64,000 nucleotides of DNA from Geobacillus vulcani PSS1 (GCF_000733845.1 NZ_JPOI01000001.1:2853001-2917000); one strand, 5' to 3'. Positions 16,738 through 25,901 are shown, numbered from the stretch's first letter. A program made the numbers and translations. Notes: generated by a model from the letters alone, not told the origin.

Positions 16738-17321
16738 CGATTCATCACCTCTTCGTGAAATCGAATGACGCCATCCGCGAGCGAAGCGATGCGGGCGAGC
16801 GAAACGACGCGGAATCCGCGCGAACGAAGCAGCCGGCCGCCGTCTTGAAACGATTTTTCAATGACAATACCGATGCCAACGACAGCTGCTCCCGCTTGAC
16901 GAACGACCTCCACCATCCCGAGCGCCGCCTGGCCGTTGGCTAAAAAGTCATCAATAATGAGCACCCGGTCAAGGCCATCAAGCAGTGAACGGGAAACAAC
17001 GATCTCGTTGGCCTCCTGCTTCGTAAACGAATACACTTCCGCGCGATACACCTCACCGGTCATCGTCAGCGGCCGCCGCTTGCGGGCAACGACAAGAGGA
17101 ACACCGAGCTCATAGGCCGTCATAAGCGCCGGGCTGATGCCTGATGACTCGAGCGTCAACACTTTTGTCGGCCGCTCGCCGCGAAACTGATCAGCGAACT
17201 CCTCGCCGATCCGCTTCATCAAACGCGGGTCGACTTGGTGGTTTAAGAAGCGGTCGACTTTGAGCACCCCGTCGGCGACAACTTCCCCTTCAGCGACAAT
17301 TTTCTCGAGCAATGCGCGCAT
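16734..17321 (-). CDS. xpt: xanthine phosphoribosyltransferase
   Basis: The 195-residue enzyme has the purine phosphoribosyltransferase PRPP-binding motif [14 protein letters not shown] near residue 125. The N-terminal segment ending [16 protein letters not shown] is typical of Xpt. It converts xanthine and PRPP to XMP in the cytosol. Length is as usual for the family. It is the first gene of the xpt-pbuX operon, and its leader contains a complete guanine riboswitch with an intrinsic-terminator switch. Confidence 0.95.
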   Translation of the reverse strand: MRALLEKIVAEGEVVADGVLKVDRFLNHQVDPRLMKRIGEEFADQFRGERPTKVLTLESSGISPALMTAYELGVPLVVARKRRPLTMTGEVYRAEVYSFTKQEANEIVVSRSLLDGLDRVLIIDDFLANGQAALGMVEVVRQAGAAVVGIGIVIEKSFQDGGRLLRSRGFRVVSLARIASLADGVIRFHEEVMNR

Positions 17322-17340
17322 ACCGGTTCCCTCCCAATAA

Positions 17341-17548
17341 AAAAAGCTTAAAAAACACCGGCCTCACTCATTCCATGAGTCAGGCAATGTCTTTTAAGCC
17401 AAAAGCAAACAGAAGGCGCAAAGCGGCCATGGCCGCCTTCCTTCCGACATTGCCACTCATAGTCAGCCGATTTACGGTCGGCTGGTAGAGACTCGCAAGC
17501 CGTATTCTTGCGATTATATGAGTGAGTCAGCGTGATTTAGTTATTAGC
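17341..17548 (-). promoter_or_regulatory. guanine riboswitch controlling xpt-pbuX
   Basis: The aptamer runs 17454-17524 on the minus strand. It starts with CACTCATATAATCGC, contains the loop sequences CTCTACC and the CCGTAAA element, and closes with GACTATGAGTG. The pyrimidine that sets ligand specificity is C (in GACTAT), which indicates guanine rather than adenine. The 3' part GGCAATGTC (17446-17454) can pair with GACATTGCC (17383-17391) as an antiterminator. The competing terminator is the 11-bp hairpin 17361-17385 followed by T residues. High guanine should therefore end transcription before xpt. Confidence 0.95.
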
Positions 17549-17577
17549 AGTATACCATGACCAGCGGCGGTTGAGAA
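17549..17577 (-). promoter_or_regulatory. sigma-A promoter of the xpt leader
   Basis: On the minus strand TTCTCA (17572-17577) and TATACT (17549-17554) are separated by exactly 17 nt and lie just upstream of the riboswitch aptamer. Confidence 0.7.
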
Positions 17578-17800
17578 GCGTTTTTTGCTAAAAAGACGAA
17601 CGTTAAAGGATAAAAAATATGGATTATTCGCTTTTTATCCCTTTGCTGGCACGAATCCGCGCTTCGATTTTTGATTTCAAACCGTTTCGAGTTGCACCCG
17701 ACCGAAGGACAATCATCCGTGGTGGCTTTTCGTTCCTCCCCATCGTTTTCATGCATTTTTCACAATCGTCACCATTTGTTCAAACTTCCCGCATCGTTTT
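17578..17800. other. intergenic stretch between xpt and the oxidase operon
   Basis: This AT-richer gap holds no gene I can support. Frames that read through it on either strand lack ribosome-binding sites. The only recognised sites are the xpt promoter at one end and the oxidase promoter with its Fnr-type box at the other. Confidence 0.6.
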
Positions 17801-17843
17801 TGTGAGAAAAGTCACTGTTGCCTTTGTTTTCTACAGTTATGAT
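17801..17843 (+). promoter_or_regulatory. Fnr/CRP-type box and promoter of the ba3 oxidase operon
   Basis: TGTGA-GAAAAG-TCACT at 17801-17816 matches the Bacillus Fnr consensus TGTGA-N6-TCACT. The -10 element TATGAT is at 17838-17843, giving a start site near 17850. The box centre (17808.5) is then at about -41.5, the classical class II activator position, and no good -35 box is present. This predicts activation under low oxygen. Confidence 0.65.
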
Positions 17844-17930
17844 AGTGTCAAAGCAGGGAAATCTGCCGGTTGGCGCGCCTGCCTTACTGATGTTATGGGG
17901 GATGAATTCAAAAAAGAGGAGGGATGCAAC

Positions 17931-18092
17931 ATGGCAAAACCAGAGTCGACCAAACCGACGGCGGCGATCCGGCAACCAAAAAAAGAGAAAGAGCCGGTGC
18001 TCGGCGGCACGCTGGCGTCTGTGTTTTTGCTCGGCTTTTTCATCATTTTCGCCTGGGTCAGCGTCTACTTTTTATTTTTGCACCGCCTGTAA
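17931..18092 (+). CDS. ba3-type cytochrome c oxidase small subunit (IIa)
   Basis: The 53-residue peptide starts MAKPESTKPTAAIRQPKKEK and ends in one membrane helix, VFLLGFFIIFAWVSVYFLF. This is the pattern of the single-helix subunit IIa of ba3 oxidases. It is read from an ATG at 17931 behind AAGAGGAGGG and lies 21 nt upstream of subunit II. A longer frame reads through from 17619, but it has no ribosome-binding site and starts upstream of the promoter. The subunit helps assemble subunits I and II in the cytoplasmic membrane. Confidence 0.85.
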   Translation: MAKPESTKPTAAIRQPKKEKEPVLGGTLASVFLLGFFIIFAWVSVYFLFLHRL

Positions 18093-18113
18093 ACGGCAAG
18101 GGAGGGACTGGAT

Positions 18114-18584
18114 ATGCACATGCATAAGTACGAAAAAATTTGGCTGACGTTTGGCATCGGCTGTCTCGTTGTCTTTTTGACCGTCGTCGGCGTGAGCGCT
18201 TTCGCTGCCGGACAGCAGCCGCCAAGCTGCTTGACGACGATCGATCCAGAGAAAGTGGACACGACCTCGCCATTCAATCAGCCGGGGCTTGTCAAAAAAG
18301 GAAACAACGAGTACGAACTGAACATCGTCGTCGCGGCGTTTTCCTTTACGCCAAATGCCATTGAAATTCCGAAAGGAGCGAAAGTGACGATCAACGTCAC
18401 CTCGAAGGATGTGATCCATGGGTTTGAAATCCCGGGAACCAACATCAACATGATGGTCGAACCCGGCTATATCAACAGCTTGACGACGACGTTTGATCAG
18501 CCCGGCGAATATACGATTCTGTGCAATGAATATTGCGGCGCCGGCCACCATATGATGACGGCGCGCATGAAGGTGGTGGAGTAA
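18114..18584 (+). CDS. cbaB: ba3-type cytochrome c oxidase subunit II
   Basis: The 156-residue protein has one N-terminal membrane helix (WLTFGIGCLVVFLTVVGV) followed by a cupredoxin domain outside the membrane. The CuA ligands are present in CNEYCGAGHHMM near the C-terminus, together with the upstream His in DVIHGFEIPG. This subunit takes electrons from cytochrome c and passes them to subunit I. The single-helix topology is typical of B-family (ba3) oxidases. GGGAGGG precedes the start. The gene ends 1 nt before the subunit I start codon. Confidence 0.93.
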   Translation: MHMHKYEKIWLTFGIGCLVVFLTVVGVSAFAAGQQPPSCLTTIDPEKVDTTSPFNQPGLVKKGNNEYELNIVVAAFSFTPNAIEIPKGAKVTINVTSKDVIHGFEIPGTNINMMVEPGYINSLTTTFDQPGEYTILCNEYCGAGHHMMTARMKVVE

Positions 18585-18585
18585 C

Positions 18586-20235
18586 ATGGTACAATCGTTG
18601 GAAAAAGTCGATCGCCGCGACGCCAAACTGGCGCTGGCGCATTTGGTTGTCGCTTTTGTTGCTCTCGCCTTAGGCGGCTTCGCCGGCCTATTGCAAACGC
18701 TCGTCCGTTCCGGCAAGTTTGAACTGCCGGCCGGCATCAGCTACTATACGATTTTAACAACGCACGGCGTCCTGCTCGGGCTCGTGCTGACGACGTTTTT
18801 CATTATCGGCTTTCAGTTTGCCGCCGTCAGCCGCACGACCGGGGCGTTCACGAATCGTACGCGCCGGTTGGGCTGGATCGGCTTTTGGATGATGACAATC
18901 GGCACAGGCATGAGCGCCTTCTTCATCTTGACGGGGAAAGCGTCCGTCTTATATACATTTTACGCGCCGCTGCAAGCGCATGCCGGCTTTTACATCGGGT
19001 TGGCGCTTGTCGTTGTCGGCAGCTGGGTGAGCGGATTCGCGATATTTGCCCACTATGCGCGCTGGCGAAAAGCGCACCCCGGCGAGGCGAGCCCACTGCT
19101 GGCGTTTATGTCGGTGACGAATATGGTGCTATGGCTCATCTGCACGCTCGGCGTCGCCGCGACCGTCGTCTGTCAGCTCATTCCGTGGTCGCTTGGGCTC
19201 ACCGACCGGGTGAACGTGCTGTTAAGCCGGACGCTGTTTTGGTATTTCGGCCATCCGCTCGTTTACTTCTGGCTGCTGCCAGCGTATATGGTTTGGTACG
19301 CCGTCATTCCGAAAGTGATCGGCGGCAAAATCTTCTCTGATTCGCTCGCGCGGCTGGCGTTCATCTTGTTTTTGCTGTTTTCGATTCCGGTCGGCTTCCA
19401 CCATCAATTGCTCGAGCCGGGGATTTCGCCGTTTTGGAAATACGTGCAAGTCATCTTGACGTTTATGGTCATCATTCCGTCGCTCATGACCGCATTTGCC
19501 ATGTTTGCGACGTTTGAATCATACGGCCGCTCGCAAGGGGCCAAAGGCTTATTTGGATGGCTGCGGAAATTGCCGTGGGGCGATGCACGCTTTTTCGCGC
19601 CGTTTGTCGGGATGCTGTTTTTCATTCCGGCCGGCACCGGCGGGATTATCAATGCTTCGCATCAGCTGAACCAAGTCGTCCATAACACGATTTGGGTGAC
19701 CGGCCACTTCCATTTGACCGTAGCGACGACGGTCGTCTTAACGTTTTTTGGTGCGTCGTACTGGCTCATCCCGCATTTGACCGGCCGGGTGATGACGAAA
19801 GCGATGAACCGGCTCGCCATCATGCAAACGGTCGTTTGGGCGGTTGGAATGACGTTTATGTCCGGATCGATGCATTTGGCCGGCTTGCTTGGAGCGCCGA
19901 GACGTTCCGCCTTCTCGACGTACGGCAATTCGCCGCAGGCGCTCGAATGGATTCCGTATCAAATCGCACAAGCTGTCGGTGGAACGATCTTATTCATCGG
20001 CATCGTTCTCATTCTTGTCATCGTCATCAACTTGGCGTTTTTCGCCCCGAAAGGCGAAACGGAATTTCCAGTCGCCGAAGCGGCCGCCCCGCAGGAACGA
20101 GCCGCGCTGGCGCTCGAAAACTGGAAACTTTGGCTCGGCCTTGTCGTTGCATTGATTTTGATCGCCTATACGGTGCCGTTGATCGACATTATTCAAAACG
20201 CCCCGCCGGGGTCGAAAGGATACAAACTATGGTAA
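18586..20235 (+). CDS. cbaA: ba3-type cytochrome c oxidase subunit I
   Basis: The 549-residue polytopic protein has all haem-copper ligands. The low-spin haem His is in ILTTHGVLLGLVL. The CuB His and cross-linked Tyr are in FGHPLVYFWLLPAYM. The CuB His pair is in VGFHHQLLEPG. The haem His residues are in WVTGHFHLTVA. Two further C-terminal helices are present, as in Thermus and Geobacillus ba3 enzymes. It reduces O2 to water and pumps protons, with high oxygen affinity expected for the B family. It is the last gene of the three-gene operon and is followed by a strong terminator. Confidence 0.95.
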   Translation: MVQSLEKVDRRDAKLALAHLVVAFVALALGGFAGLLQTLVRSGKFELPAGISYYTILTTHGVLLGLVLTTFFIIGFQFAAVSRTTGAFTNRTRRLGWIGFWMMTIGTGMSAFFILTGKASVLYTFYAPLQAHAGFYIGLALVVVGSWVSGFAIFAHYARWRKAHPGEASPLLAFMSVTNMVLWLICTLGVAATVVCQLIPWSLGLTDRVNVLLSRTLFWYFGHPLVYFWLLPAYMVWYAVIPKVIGGKIFSDSLARLAFILFLLFSIPVGFHHQLLEPGISPFWKYVQVILTFMVIIPSLMTAFAMFATFESYGRSQGAKGLFGWLRKLPWGDARFFAPFVGMLFFIPAGTGGIINASHQLNQVVHNTIWVTGHFHLTVATTVVLTFFGASYWLIPHLTGRVMTKAMNRLAIMQTVVWAVGMTFMSGSMHLAGLLGAPRRSAFSTYGNSPQALEWIPYQIAQAVGGTILFIGIVLILVIVINLAFFAPKGETEFPVAEAAAPQERAALALENWKLWLGLVVALILIAYTVPLIDIIQNAPPGSKGYKLW

Positions 20236-20276
20236 AAAAAGAGGGCGTCTCCCAGTGGCAGCGGGACGCCCTCTTT
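20234..20276. terminator. terminator after the ba3 operon
   Basis: GAGGGCGTC (20241-20249) pairs with GACGCCCTC (20265-20273) and is flanked by an A-run and TTT, so it can work from both sides. The following 140 nt up to ypwA contain no gene I can support. Confidence 0.8.
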
Positions 20277-20417
20277 GATCATTGCGCCGATCTGCGCTTC
20301 GTTCATCAGTCCGGCCTCTTGTTCTTCACCCAAATGCGGCGGCTGTTGAGCCGCCCATGCGCTCAAGGACCCCACCTTGAAGAGCCGTCCTTTTGCCGCA
20401 TCGCTCCCCTTTATAAT

Positions 20418-21920
20418 TTATAATCGATAAAGCGCCTTATATTTTTCTTCTAAATACTGAATCAAGTCATCGGCTTTGAGCGGTTCGCCCGTCGCGTCGC
20501 GCACAAGGTCGAGCGGCTTCTTCGTTTTGCCGAATCGGTGAATGCGGTCCGTCAGCCATTCACGGATCGGCGCAATCGTTCCTTCCTCAAGCAGCTGCGC
20601 CAAATCGAGCTCCTTCTCCATCGCTCGCTTCAACTGCGCCGCATACATATAGCCGAGCGCATAGGACGGGAAATAGCCGAAGCTGCCGCCCGACCAATGA
20701 ACGTCCTGCAGCACGCCGACCGCATCATTGTGCGGACGGATGCCGAGATATTGTTCATACTTCTCATTCCAGACATCCGGCAAGTCCGCCGCTTCAATCT
20801 CGCCCGCAAACAGTTGTTTTTCGATTTCATAGCGAATGATGATATGAAGCGGATACGTCAATTCGTCGGCTTCAATGCGGATGAGCGACGGCTTCGCTTC
20901 ATTGATCGCCCGGTAAAACGCGTCCAGAGACACGCCGGCAAACTGTGCGGGCGCGTATTGCTGGAGGCGCGGGTAGAGCCGCTTCCAAAACGCGTAGTGG
21001 CGTCCGATCATATTTTCAAAAAAAAGCGACTGCGATTCATGAATGCCCATCGACGCCCCGCCCGCAAGCGGCGTGCCGATGAACGCCTCGGAAATGTGCT
21101 GCTCATACAGCGCATGGCCGCACTCATGGATCGTGCCAAAGATCGCGGTGCGGAAGTCGCGCTCGTCGTAACGCGTCGTAATCCGAACATCGTTCGGATT
21201 CAGCCCGATCGCAAACGGGTGGACCGTCTCATCAAGCCGCCCTTTGCCGAAATCGTAACCGAGTTCCACAAGCAACTCCAGCAAAAAGGCGCGCTGTTTT
21301 TCTTTCGGAAACGGAGCGAACAAAAACGACGTGTCCGGCTTGTCCGGCGCTGAGGAAACCGCCTGCACAAGCGGAACGATGCGTTCGCGCAATTGGCCGA
21401 ACCATTCGTCAAGCAGCTCCACCGTCATGCCCGGCTCATACTGATCGAGCAGTGTGTTGTATGGATGCCCTTCATATCCCCAATAGCCGATAAAGCGGCG
21501 CTGAAACTCGACGATGCGCTCCAAATACGGCCGAAACAGCGCGAAGTCAGCGGTTGCCTTCGCCTCCTCCCAAACGCTTTCCGCTTTGGAACAAAGAATG
21601 ACGTATTCCTTATACTCATCGGCGGGAATTTTTTTATTGCGCTCATATTCCTTTTTGCACTCATCGAGGGTGCGCTGCGTCACTTCATCAAGCTGTTCGT
21701 AAACGCCCTGCGGCGACAGCTTGGCGATAAACGCCGCCATTTCTTCCGATGTCGACATGCGAAACACTTCTTCCGAAAGCATGCCGATGACTTCGGACCG
21801 CTGCTCCACCCCTTTTTTCGGAGCGCCCGTCCGCAAATCCCAGTACATGAGGCCAATCGCTTCGCGGTAGCCCATCATTTTTTTGACATATTGCAAAAAC
21901 TGCTTTTTGATCTGCTTCAT
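20418..21920 (-). CDS. ypwA: M32-family metallocarboxypeptidase (carboxypeptidase Taq type), YpwA
   Basis: The 500-residue enzyme contains the zinc-binding HEXXH motif in IFGTIHECGHALYEQH near residue 265, followed by the downstream Glu-bearing helix (GIHESQSLFFENMIGR). This is the M32 signature. It removes C-terminal residues from peptides in the cytosol, with no signal peptide. The start at 21920 (MKQIKKQFLQYVKK) has AGGGGGA upstream; the longer frame to 21995 does not. It matches B. subtilis YpwA in length and position beside ypvA. Confidence 0.93.
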   Translation of the reverse strand: MKQIKKQFLQYVKKMMGYREAIGLMYWDLRTGAPKKGVEQRSEVIGMLSEEVFRMSTSEEMAAFIAKLSPQGVYEQLDEVTQRTLDECKKEYERNKKIPADEYKEYVILCSKAESVWEEAKATADFALFRPYLERIVEFQRRFIGYWGYEGHPYNTLLDQYEPGMTVELLDEWFGQLRERIVPLVQAVSSAPDKPDTSFLFAPFPKEKQRAFLLELLVELGYDFGKGRLDETVHPFAIGLNPNDVRITTRYDERDFRTAIFGTIHECGHALYEQHISEAFIGTPLAGGASMGIHESQSLFFENMIGRHYAFWKRLYPRLQQYAPAQFAGVSLDAFYRAINEAKPSLIRIEADELTYPLHIIIRYEIEKQLFAGEIEAADLPDVWNEKYEQYLGIRPHNDAVGVLQDVHWSGGSFGYFPSYALGYMYAAQLKRAMEKELDLAQLLEEGTIAPIREWLTDRIHRFGKTKKPLDLVRDATGEPLKADDLIQYLEEKYKALYRL

Positions 21921-22039
21921 CGCGCTCAGTCCCCCTATGTATTTCGTCGGCACATCATCATTTCCATCATGAACCGCCTTTTTCCTGCTTGCCAATGGTG
22001 AAATGTTGTGCTCGGCCCACTCGGCCCAAAATGAACAAG

Positions 22040-22064
22040 GAGGGGAGAATCTTATTCTCCCCTC
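22040..22064 (-). terminator. hairpin at the end of ypvA
   Basis: GAGGGGAGAAT and ATTCTCCCCTC form a perfect 11-bp stem with a 3-nt loop that contains the ypvA stop codon. The T-run is poor, so strength is uncertain. Confidence 0.65.
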
Positions 22065-23989
22065 ACCGTTGTCGGCAACACGTCTTTGATCGCCGCAATG
22101 ACGCGTTCATCTTCCCGGTCGGTGACGAAAATGGAAACGATGCCGCGGTCGTCGCGCGTGCGGATGAGCCGTCCGACCCCTTGGCGAAGGCGAAGCAACA
22201 TATACGGCACATCGACGTCCCAAAATGGATTGCGATACGCTTTTCGCTTCGCCTGAAACACCGGATCGTTCGGCGGATACGGCAGCGACCAAATGATGAC
22301 GTTTGAAAGCGACGGCCCCGGGATGTCAAGCCCTTCCCATAAATGTTCCGAACAAAGCACCGTCTCTTCGTTGCGCTGAAACTCGGCGACCAAATCGCTG
22401 ATTTCGCGGTCGCCTTCAAACAAAAACGAAAACGGTTCGCCAGCAGCCGCTTCTTTGAACTCGAGCAGCTCCTCGCGCGTCGGGAACAAAAGGAGCGCCC
22501 GCCCTCCGGTTTCGCGCAGCTTGTTGAGCGCATACTCGTACTTTTTGGCAAACAGCGTCTCGTCCGCGCGGAACGTCGGCATATAAATCGCCATCTGTTC
22601 GTCATAATCAAACGGCGACGGCACGCTGAACGACAAATAGTCATCGATGCCTAAACTTTGCGCTATATATTGGAATGATTTTCCGTTTGATAGTGTTGCC
22701 GATGAAAAGACAAACGGCATGCGTTTGCTGAACACTTTTTCGCGCAGCACTTCCTGAACCGTACGCGGCATGACGACAAACGTCGCCTCTTGACGCGACG
22801 ACTCAAGCCACGTAATGGCATCGGCGTTTGTCAGAAACAAGTCGAGTGAATACTGAATTTGGTCCAAATATTCATCCACAATGTTCAGCTGATAATGATC
22901 GATCGTATACGTCTCGCTTTCAAACACAAGCTCGTTGCCGATTTCGACCATTTGGCCGCGCAGCCGCTTCGCCCATTGCTCAAGGCGCGGCGACGGCAAA
23001 ATTTCTTTCCGATTCGAACCGGGAACCTCTTTCGCGCACGCTTTCAGCTCATCAAAAAAGCGCACGCTCGTCTCCAGCGTCTCCTCAATTAAATAGGCGA
23101 GCTCTTCGCGGATGTCGTTTTCAAGAAGCCGTGTCAGCAACGTCTCAAGCGTCGTCTCTTTCATTCGATAGGTCAACGCCTTTTGCGCAGCGAACTCTAA
23201 CAAATGCCCTTCGTCAAATACAACACAGCTCGCTTCCGGCAACAGCGGCAGCTGGCCTTCCCGCTTGCGCGCTTCATACGTCCAAACATGTTCCATATAA
23301 AAATCGTGCGAGCAGACGATTAAATCCGTCGCCTTCCGATAATAGTCGCGCCAAAGCGTCTGGCCGCAGCGATGCCGCTTTTCGCACGTGAAACAGTCTT
23401 GAAACGGATCCCAAGCGATTTTTTTCCACTGTTCATCGGTCAGATAGGCGTATTCTTTTCGGTCGCCGTAGCGATAAAACGATTGCATGGGTTTGTTGTC
23501 GTGGACAAAGGACGGAAGTTCATCGTAAATTCGCTCGTACAGCTCGATGTCGTCATCATCATACGTCGTTACTTCTTCCAGTTTATTCAAACATAAATAT
23601 TGATCCGGCGATTTCGCCAATCGAACGTCGATCTCAAGCCCCAGTACGTTCGACAGCTTCGCGATATCCCCTTCTTTTTTGACAAGCTGCTCAATCAACG
23701 TCTCATCGGCGCAGGCGATGATGGCCGGTTTGCCAGTATAGCGGGCGTAACAAATCGCATACAGCAAATAGACGATCGTTTTTCCCGTCCCGACCCCCGC
23801 TTCAGCAAAGATCACCTTTTTCTCGCGAAACGCCCGCTCAAGCTGAAACGCCATATAAATTTGCTCATCGCGCAGCTCAAAACCGGCTTCCGGCAAAATG
23901 TCATAAAAAACATCGCCGATCCACTGGCTCAACTTATCAAAAAAGTTTTCATGTTTTTCTACAACAAACGGATAACGCTCACGACTCAT
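22052..23989 (-). CDS. ypvA: DinG/XPD-like ATP-dependent helicase YpvA
   Basis: The 645-residue protein has helicase motif I AEAGVGTGKTIVYLLY near residue 70. A Cys cluster of the Fe-S type follows (CFTCEKRHRCGQ and CSHDF), then the DEGH Walker B motif in CVVFDEGHLLEFAAQ. C-terminal motif VI includes RQGVGRLIRTRDDRG. These define the superfamily 2 XPD/DinG branch of 5'-3' helicases that act on unusual DNA structures. The start at 23989 has GGAGGGG 8 nt upstream. In B. subtilis ypvA likewise neighbours ypwA. Confidence 0.9.
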   Translation of the reverse strand: MSRERYPFVVEKHENFFDKLSQWIGDVFYDILPEAGFELRDEQIYMAFQLERAFREKKVIFAEAGVGTGKTIVYLLYAICYARYTGKPAIIACADETLIEQLVKKEGDIAKLSNVLGLEIDVRLAKSPDQYLCLNKLEEVTTYDDDDIELYERIYDELPSFVHDNKPMQSFYRYGDRKEYAYLTDEQWKKIAWDPFQDCFTCEKRHRCGQTLWRDYYRKATDLIVCSHDFYMEHVWTYEARKREGQLPLLPEASCVVFDEGHLLEFAAQKALTYRMKETTLETLLTRLLENDIREELAYLIEETLETSVRFFDELKACAKEVPGSNRKEILPSPRLEQWAKRLRGQMVEIGNELVFESETYTIDHYQLNIVDEYLDQIQYSLDLFLTNADAITWLESSRQEATFVVMPRTVQEVLREKVFSKRMPFVFSSATLSNGKSFQYIAQSLGIDDYLSFSVPSPFDYDEQMAIYMPTFRADETLFAKKYEYALNKLRETGGRALLLFPTREELLEFKEAAAGEPFSFLFEGDREISDLVAEFQRNEETVLCSEHLWEGLDIPGPSLSNVIIWSLPYPPNDPVFQAKRKAYRNPFWDVDVPYMLLRLRQGVGRLIRTRDDRGIVSIFVTDREDERVIAAIKDVLPTTVRGE

Positions 23990-24037
23990 CGTCGCCACCC
24001 CTCCAATTGGCATAAACTCCCCCGCCTATCATGCAGA

Positions 24038-24063
24038 AGCGCGCAACACTCTTGTTGCGCGCT
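24038..24063. other. GC-rich hairpin between ypsC and ypvA
   Basis: AGCGCGCAACA and TGTTGCGCGCT form an 11-bp perfect stem with a 4-nt loop in the 120-nt gap. No T-run follows on either strand. It may be a weak terminator of ypsC or an RNA stabiliser. Confidence 0.5.
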
Positions 24064-24110
24064 CGATCCCTAGTAACAAGACAATATTATGATCGATGGC
24101 CGTCAAGAAG

Positions 24111-25253
24111 TCAACTTTTAGCTTCGCGCGGCGGCCGCGGGCCCCAGTACTGGTAGTAATGCGTTTCAATAAAGCCGTTAAACAATTTGCGCCGCTTCGT
24201 CGCCGGACGGCCGTAATGCGTTTCAAAACCGCGGTGGGCGGTTAAAATGTACACCGACCACGTATCCAAGGCGGTGAAGGTGCGACCGATGGCGCGATAG
24301 AGCGCTTCAACCTCCCGCCGTTCACCGAGCCGCTCACCATATGGCGGGTTGCCGACGATCACTCCGTATTGTTGAGCAGTACGAAACTGCTCAGCCCGCC
24401 CGACTCGAAACGACAGCAAATCCGCAAGCCCCGCCTCCGCTGCGTTCGCCTTGGCGATTTCCACCATCTGCGGATCGGCATCGATGCCGACAATATCTAA
24501 GGGCTGGTCATAACGGGCCCTCTCTTCTGCTTCCCCGCGCGCCTTCTCCCATAAATCTTCTCCGATCCACGGCCATTGTTCAGAAACGAAGTCACGGTTA
24601 AACCCGGGGGCGATGTTTTGCCCGATCAGCGCCGCCTCAATGGCAATCGTGCCCGACCCGCAAAACGGATCTACGAATGTACGTTCTGGAGTCCAGTTGG
24701 TGAGCAGCACTAAAGCAGCGGCGAGCGTCTCTCTTAGCGGCGCCTCCCCTTGACGAACGCGATAGCCGCGCTTATGCAGCCCGGCGCCGCTTGTATCGAT
24801 CGTCAACGTCGCGATATCTTTGTGAAGCGCCACCTCAATCCGATACAGCGGGCCGGTTTCCGGAAACCACGACAAATGATAGCGCGCTTTTAAGTTTTCG
24901 ACGACTGCCTTTTTCACAATGGCTTGACAGTCGGAAACGCTGAACAGTGTGGATTTGACCGACTTGCCGATCACCGGAAACGCGGCGTCTTTCGGCAAAT
25001 AATCGGCCCACGGCAACGCCTTCGTTTGCTCAAACAACTCCTCAAATGTCGTCGCCCGAAACTCGCCGACTTTCAGCTTCACACGGTCAGCGGCGCGCAG
25101 CCAAAGGTTGGCCCGACAAATGGCGAGCGCATCGCCTTCAAACGTCACTTTGCCGTTCTCCACTCGGCAGTCGTAGCCAAGCCGGCGCACTTCTTCCGCG
25201 ACGACCGATTCGAGCCCCATCGCGGCCGTGGCAATCAACGAAAATGAAGTCAT
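24111..25253 (-). CDS. ypsC: THUMP-domain class I RNA methyltransferase YpsC (RlmL N-terminal-like)
   Basis: The 380-residue enzyme has an N-terminal ferredoxin-like/THUMP RNA-binding region (residues 1-160) and a C-terminal Rossmann methyltransferase. The catalytic segment is GVIVGNPPYGERLGER near residue 290, and the SAM-binding part is FVDPFCGSGTIAIEAA near residue 190. This family makes m2G in 23S rRNA. The start at 25253 follows AGGGGGA. Its position next to rnpB and gpsB matches B. subtilis. The ORF has no clear T-run terminator; a hairpin lies 50 nt downstream. Confidence 0.92.
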   Translation of the reverse strand: MTSFSLIATAAMGLESVVAEEVRRLGYDCRVENGKVTFEGDALAICRANLWLRAADRVKLKVGEFRATTFEELFEQTKALPWADYLPKDAAFPVIGKSVKSTLFSVSDCQAIVKKAVVENLKARYHLSWFPETGPLYRIEVALHKDIATLTIDTSGAGLHKRGYRVRQGEAPLRETLAAALVLLTNWTPERTFVDPFCGSGTIAIEAALIGQNIAPGFNRDFVSEQWPWIGEDLWEKARGEAEERARYDQPLDIVGIDADPQMVEIAKANAAEAGLADLLSFRVGRAEQFRTAQQYGVIVGNPPYGERLGERREVEALYRAIGRTFTALDTWSVYILTAHRGFETHYGRPATKRRKLFNGFIETHYYQYWGPRPPREAKS

Positions 25254-25345
25254 TATGTTCCCCCTATCTGACAGACGTATGTACAAACTCCGTTTCTCTA
25301 CTCCTCATTATAGCCATGACAGCGAAAAAACCGCAAAAAGAAATG

Positions 25346-25377
25346 GAAAAGCCCTCCTTCCTGCAGGAGGGCTTTTC
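25346..25377 (-). terminator. terminator of rnpB
   Basis: GAAAAGCCCTCCT and AGGAGGGCTTTTC form a 13-bp stem with a 6-nt loop immediately downstream of the RNase P RNA, with T residues on the minus strand. Confidence 0.85.
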
Positions 25378-25390
25378 ACGGTTCTAACCA

Positions 25391-25809
25391 CCGCGTTAAT
25401 CATGTTCTGTAAGCCATGTTCTGTACCTTCGTACTGCAAGCGGCTTTCGCCTCGTACTCCGGCGGTAATCATCTATCTACAGGCAGCGAGCGCCGCCTGT
25501 CCTTCCCTCCGTTCATTTCCTTCGGGAAGGTGCCCCTACCATCATTTGGGTTTCTCGCTCGTGGGGTTTACCGCGTTCCACCTCTAAGGTTTCCCTTAGA
25601 GCTGCGTCACTGTGGCACTTTCAGGGTAATCGAACCATATCCGCATAGCGGACGTAGGTTCTTTCCCCGCCGTCAGCCCAGCCGAAGCCAGACTGCCCTA
25701 GCTTATGGATTCGCTAGGCACGAACACTACGGGCATCTCAGCACCGTGCGAGCATGGACTTTCCTCTACGGCCGAAACCGGCCGCAGCGATTACCCGAAC
25801 ATGATTAAC
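25391..25809 (-). ncRNA. rnpB: RNase P RNA, Bacillus (B) type
   Basis: The RNA begins GTTAATCATGTTCGGGTAATC and ends in the complementary GAACATGATTAAC, forming helix P1. Inside are the near-invariant blocks GAGGAAAGTCCATGCTCGC, GGTGCTGAGATGCCCG and GTGCCTAGCGA. The 3' part has the CAAATGATGG and ACAGAA conserved elements. Size (about 415 nt) fits the B-type. It is the catalytic RNA that trims tRNA 5' ends. Position between gpsB and ypsC matches B. subtilis. The exact ends may be off by a few bases. Confidence 0.97.
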
Positions 25810-25901
25810 GCTGCAAGCATCTTACAGTATAATCGATTTGGTCACAGGAATCAAGGAGAAAAAATCGGTAAATCGACACCGATTTCGTTCCGACCAGCTG
25901 C

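Noticed and set aside
17619..17930. N-terminal extension of the oxidase small subunit
   Set aside because: The frame is open, but the promoter lies inside it, no Shine-Dalgarno sequence is present and the true ATG at 17931 is strongly supported.
20193..20375. Sixty-codon minus-strand frame downstream of ypwA
   Set aside because: It runs through the ba3 terminator hairpin and lacks a ribosome-binding site.
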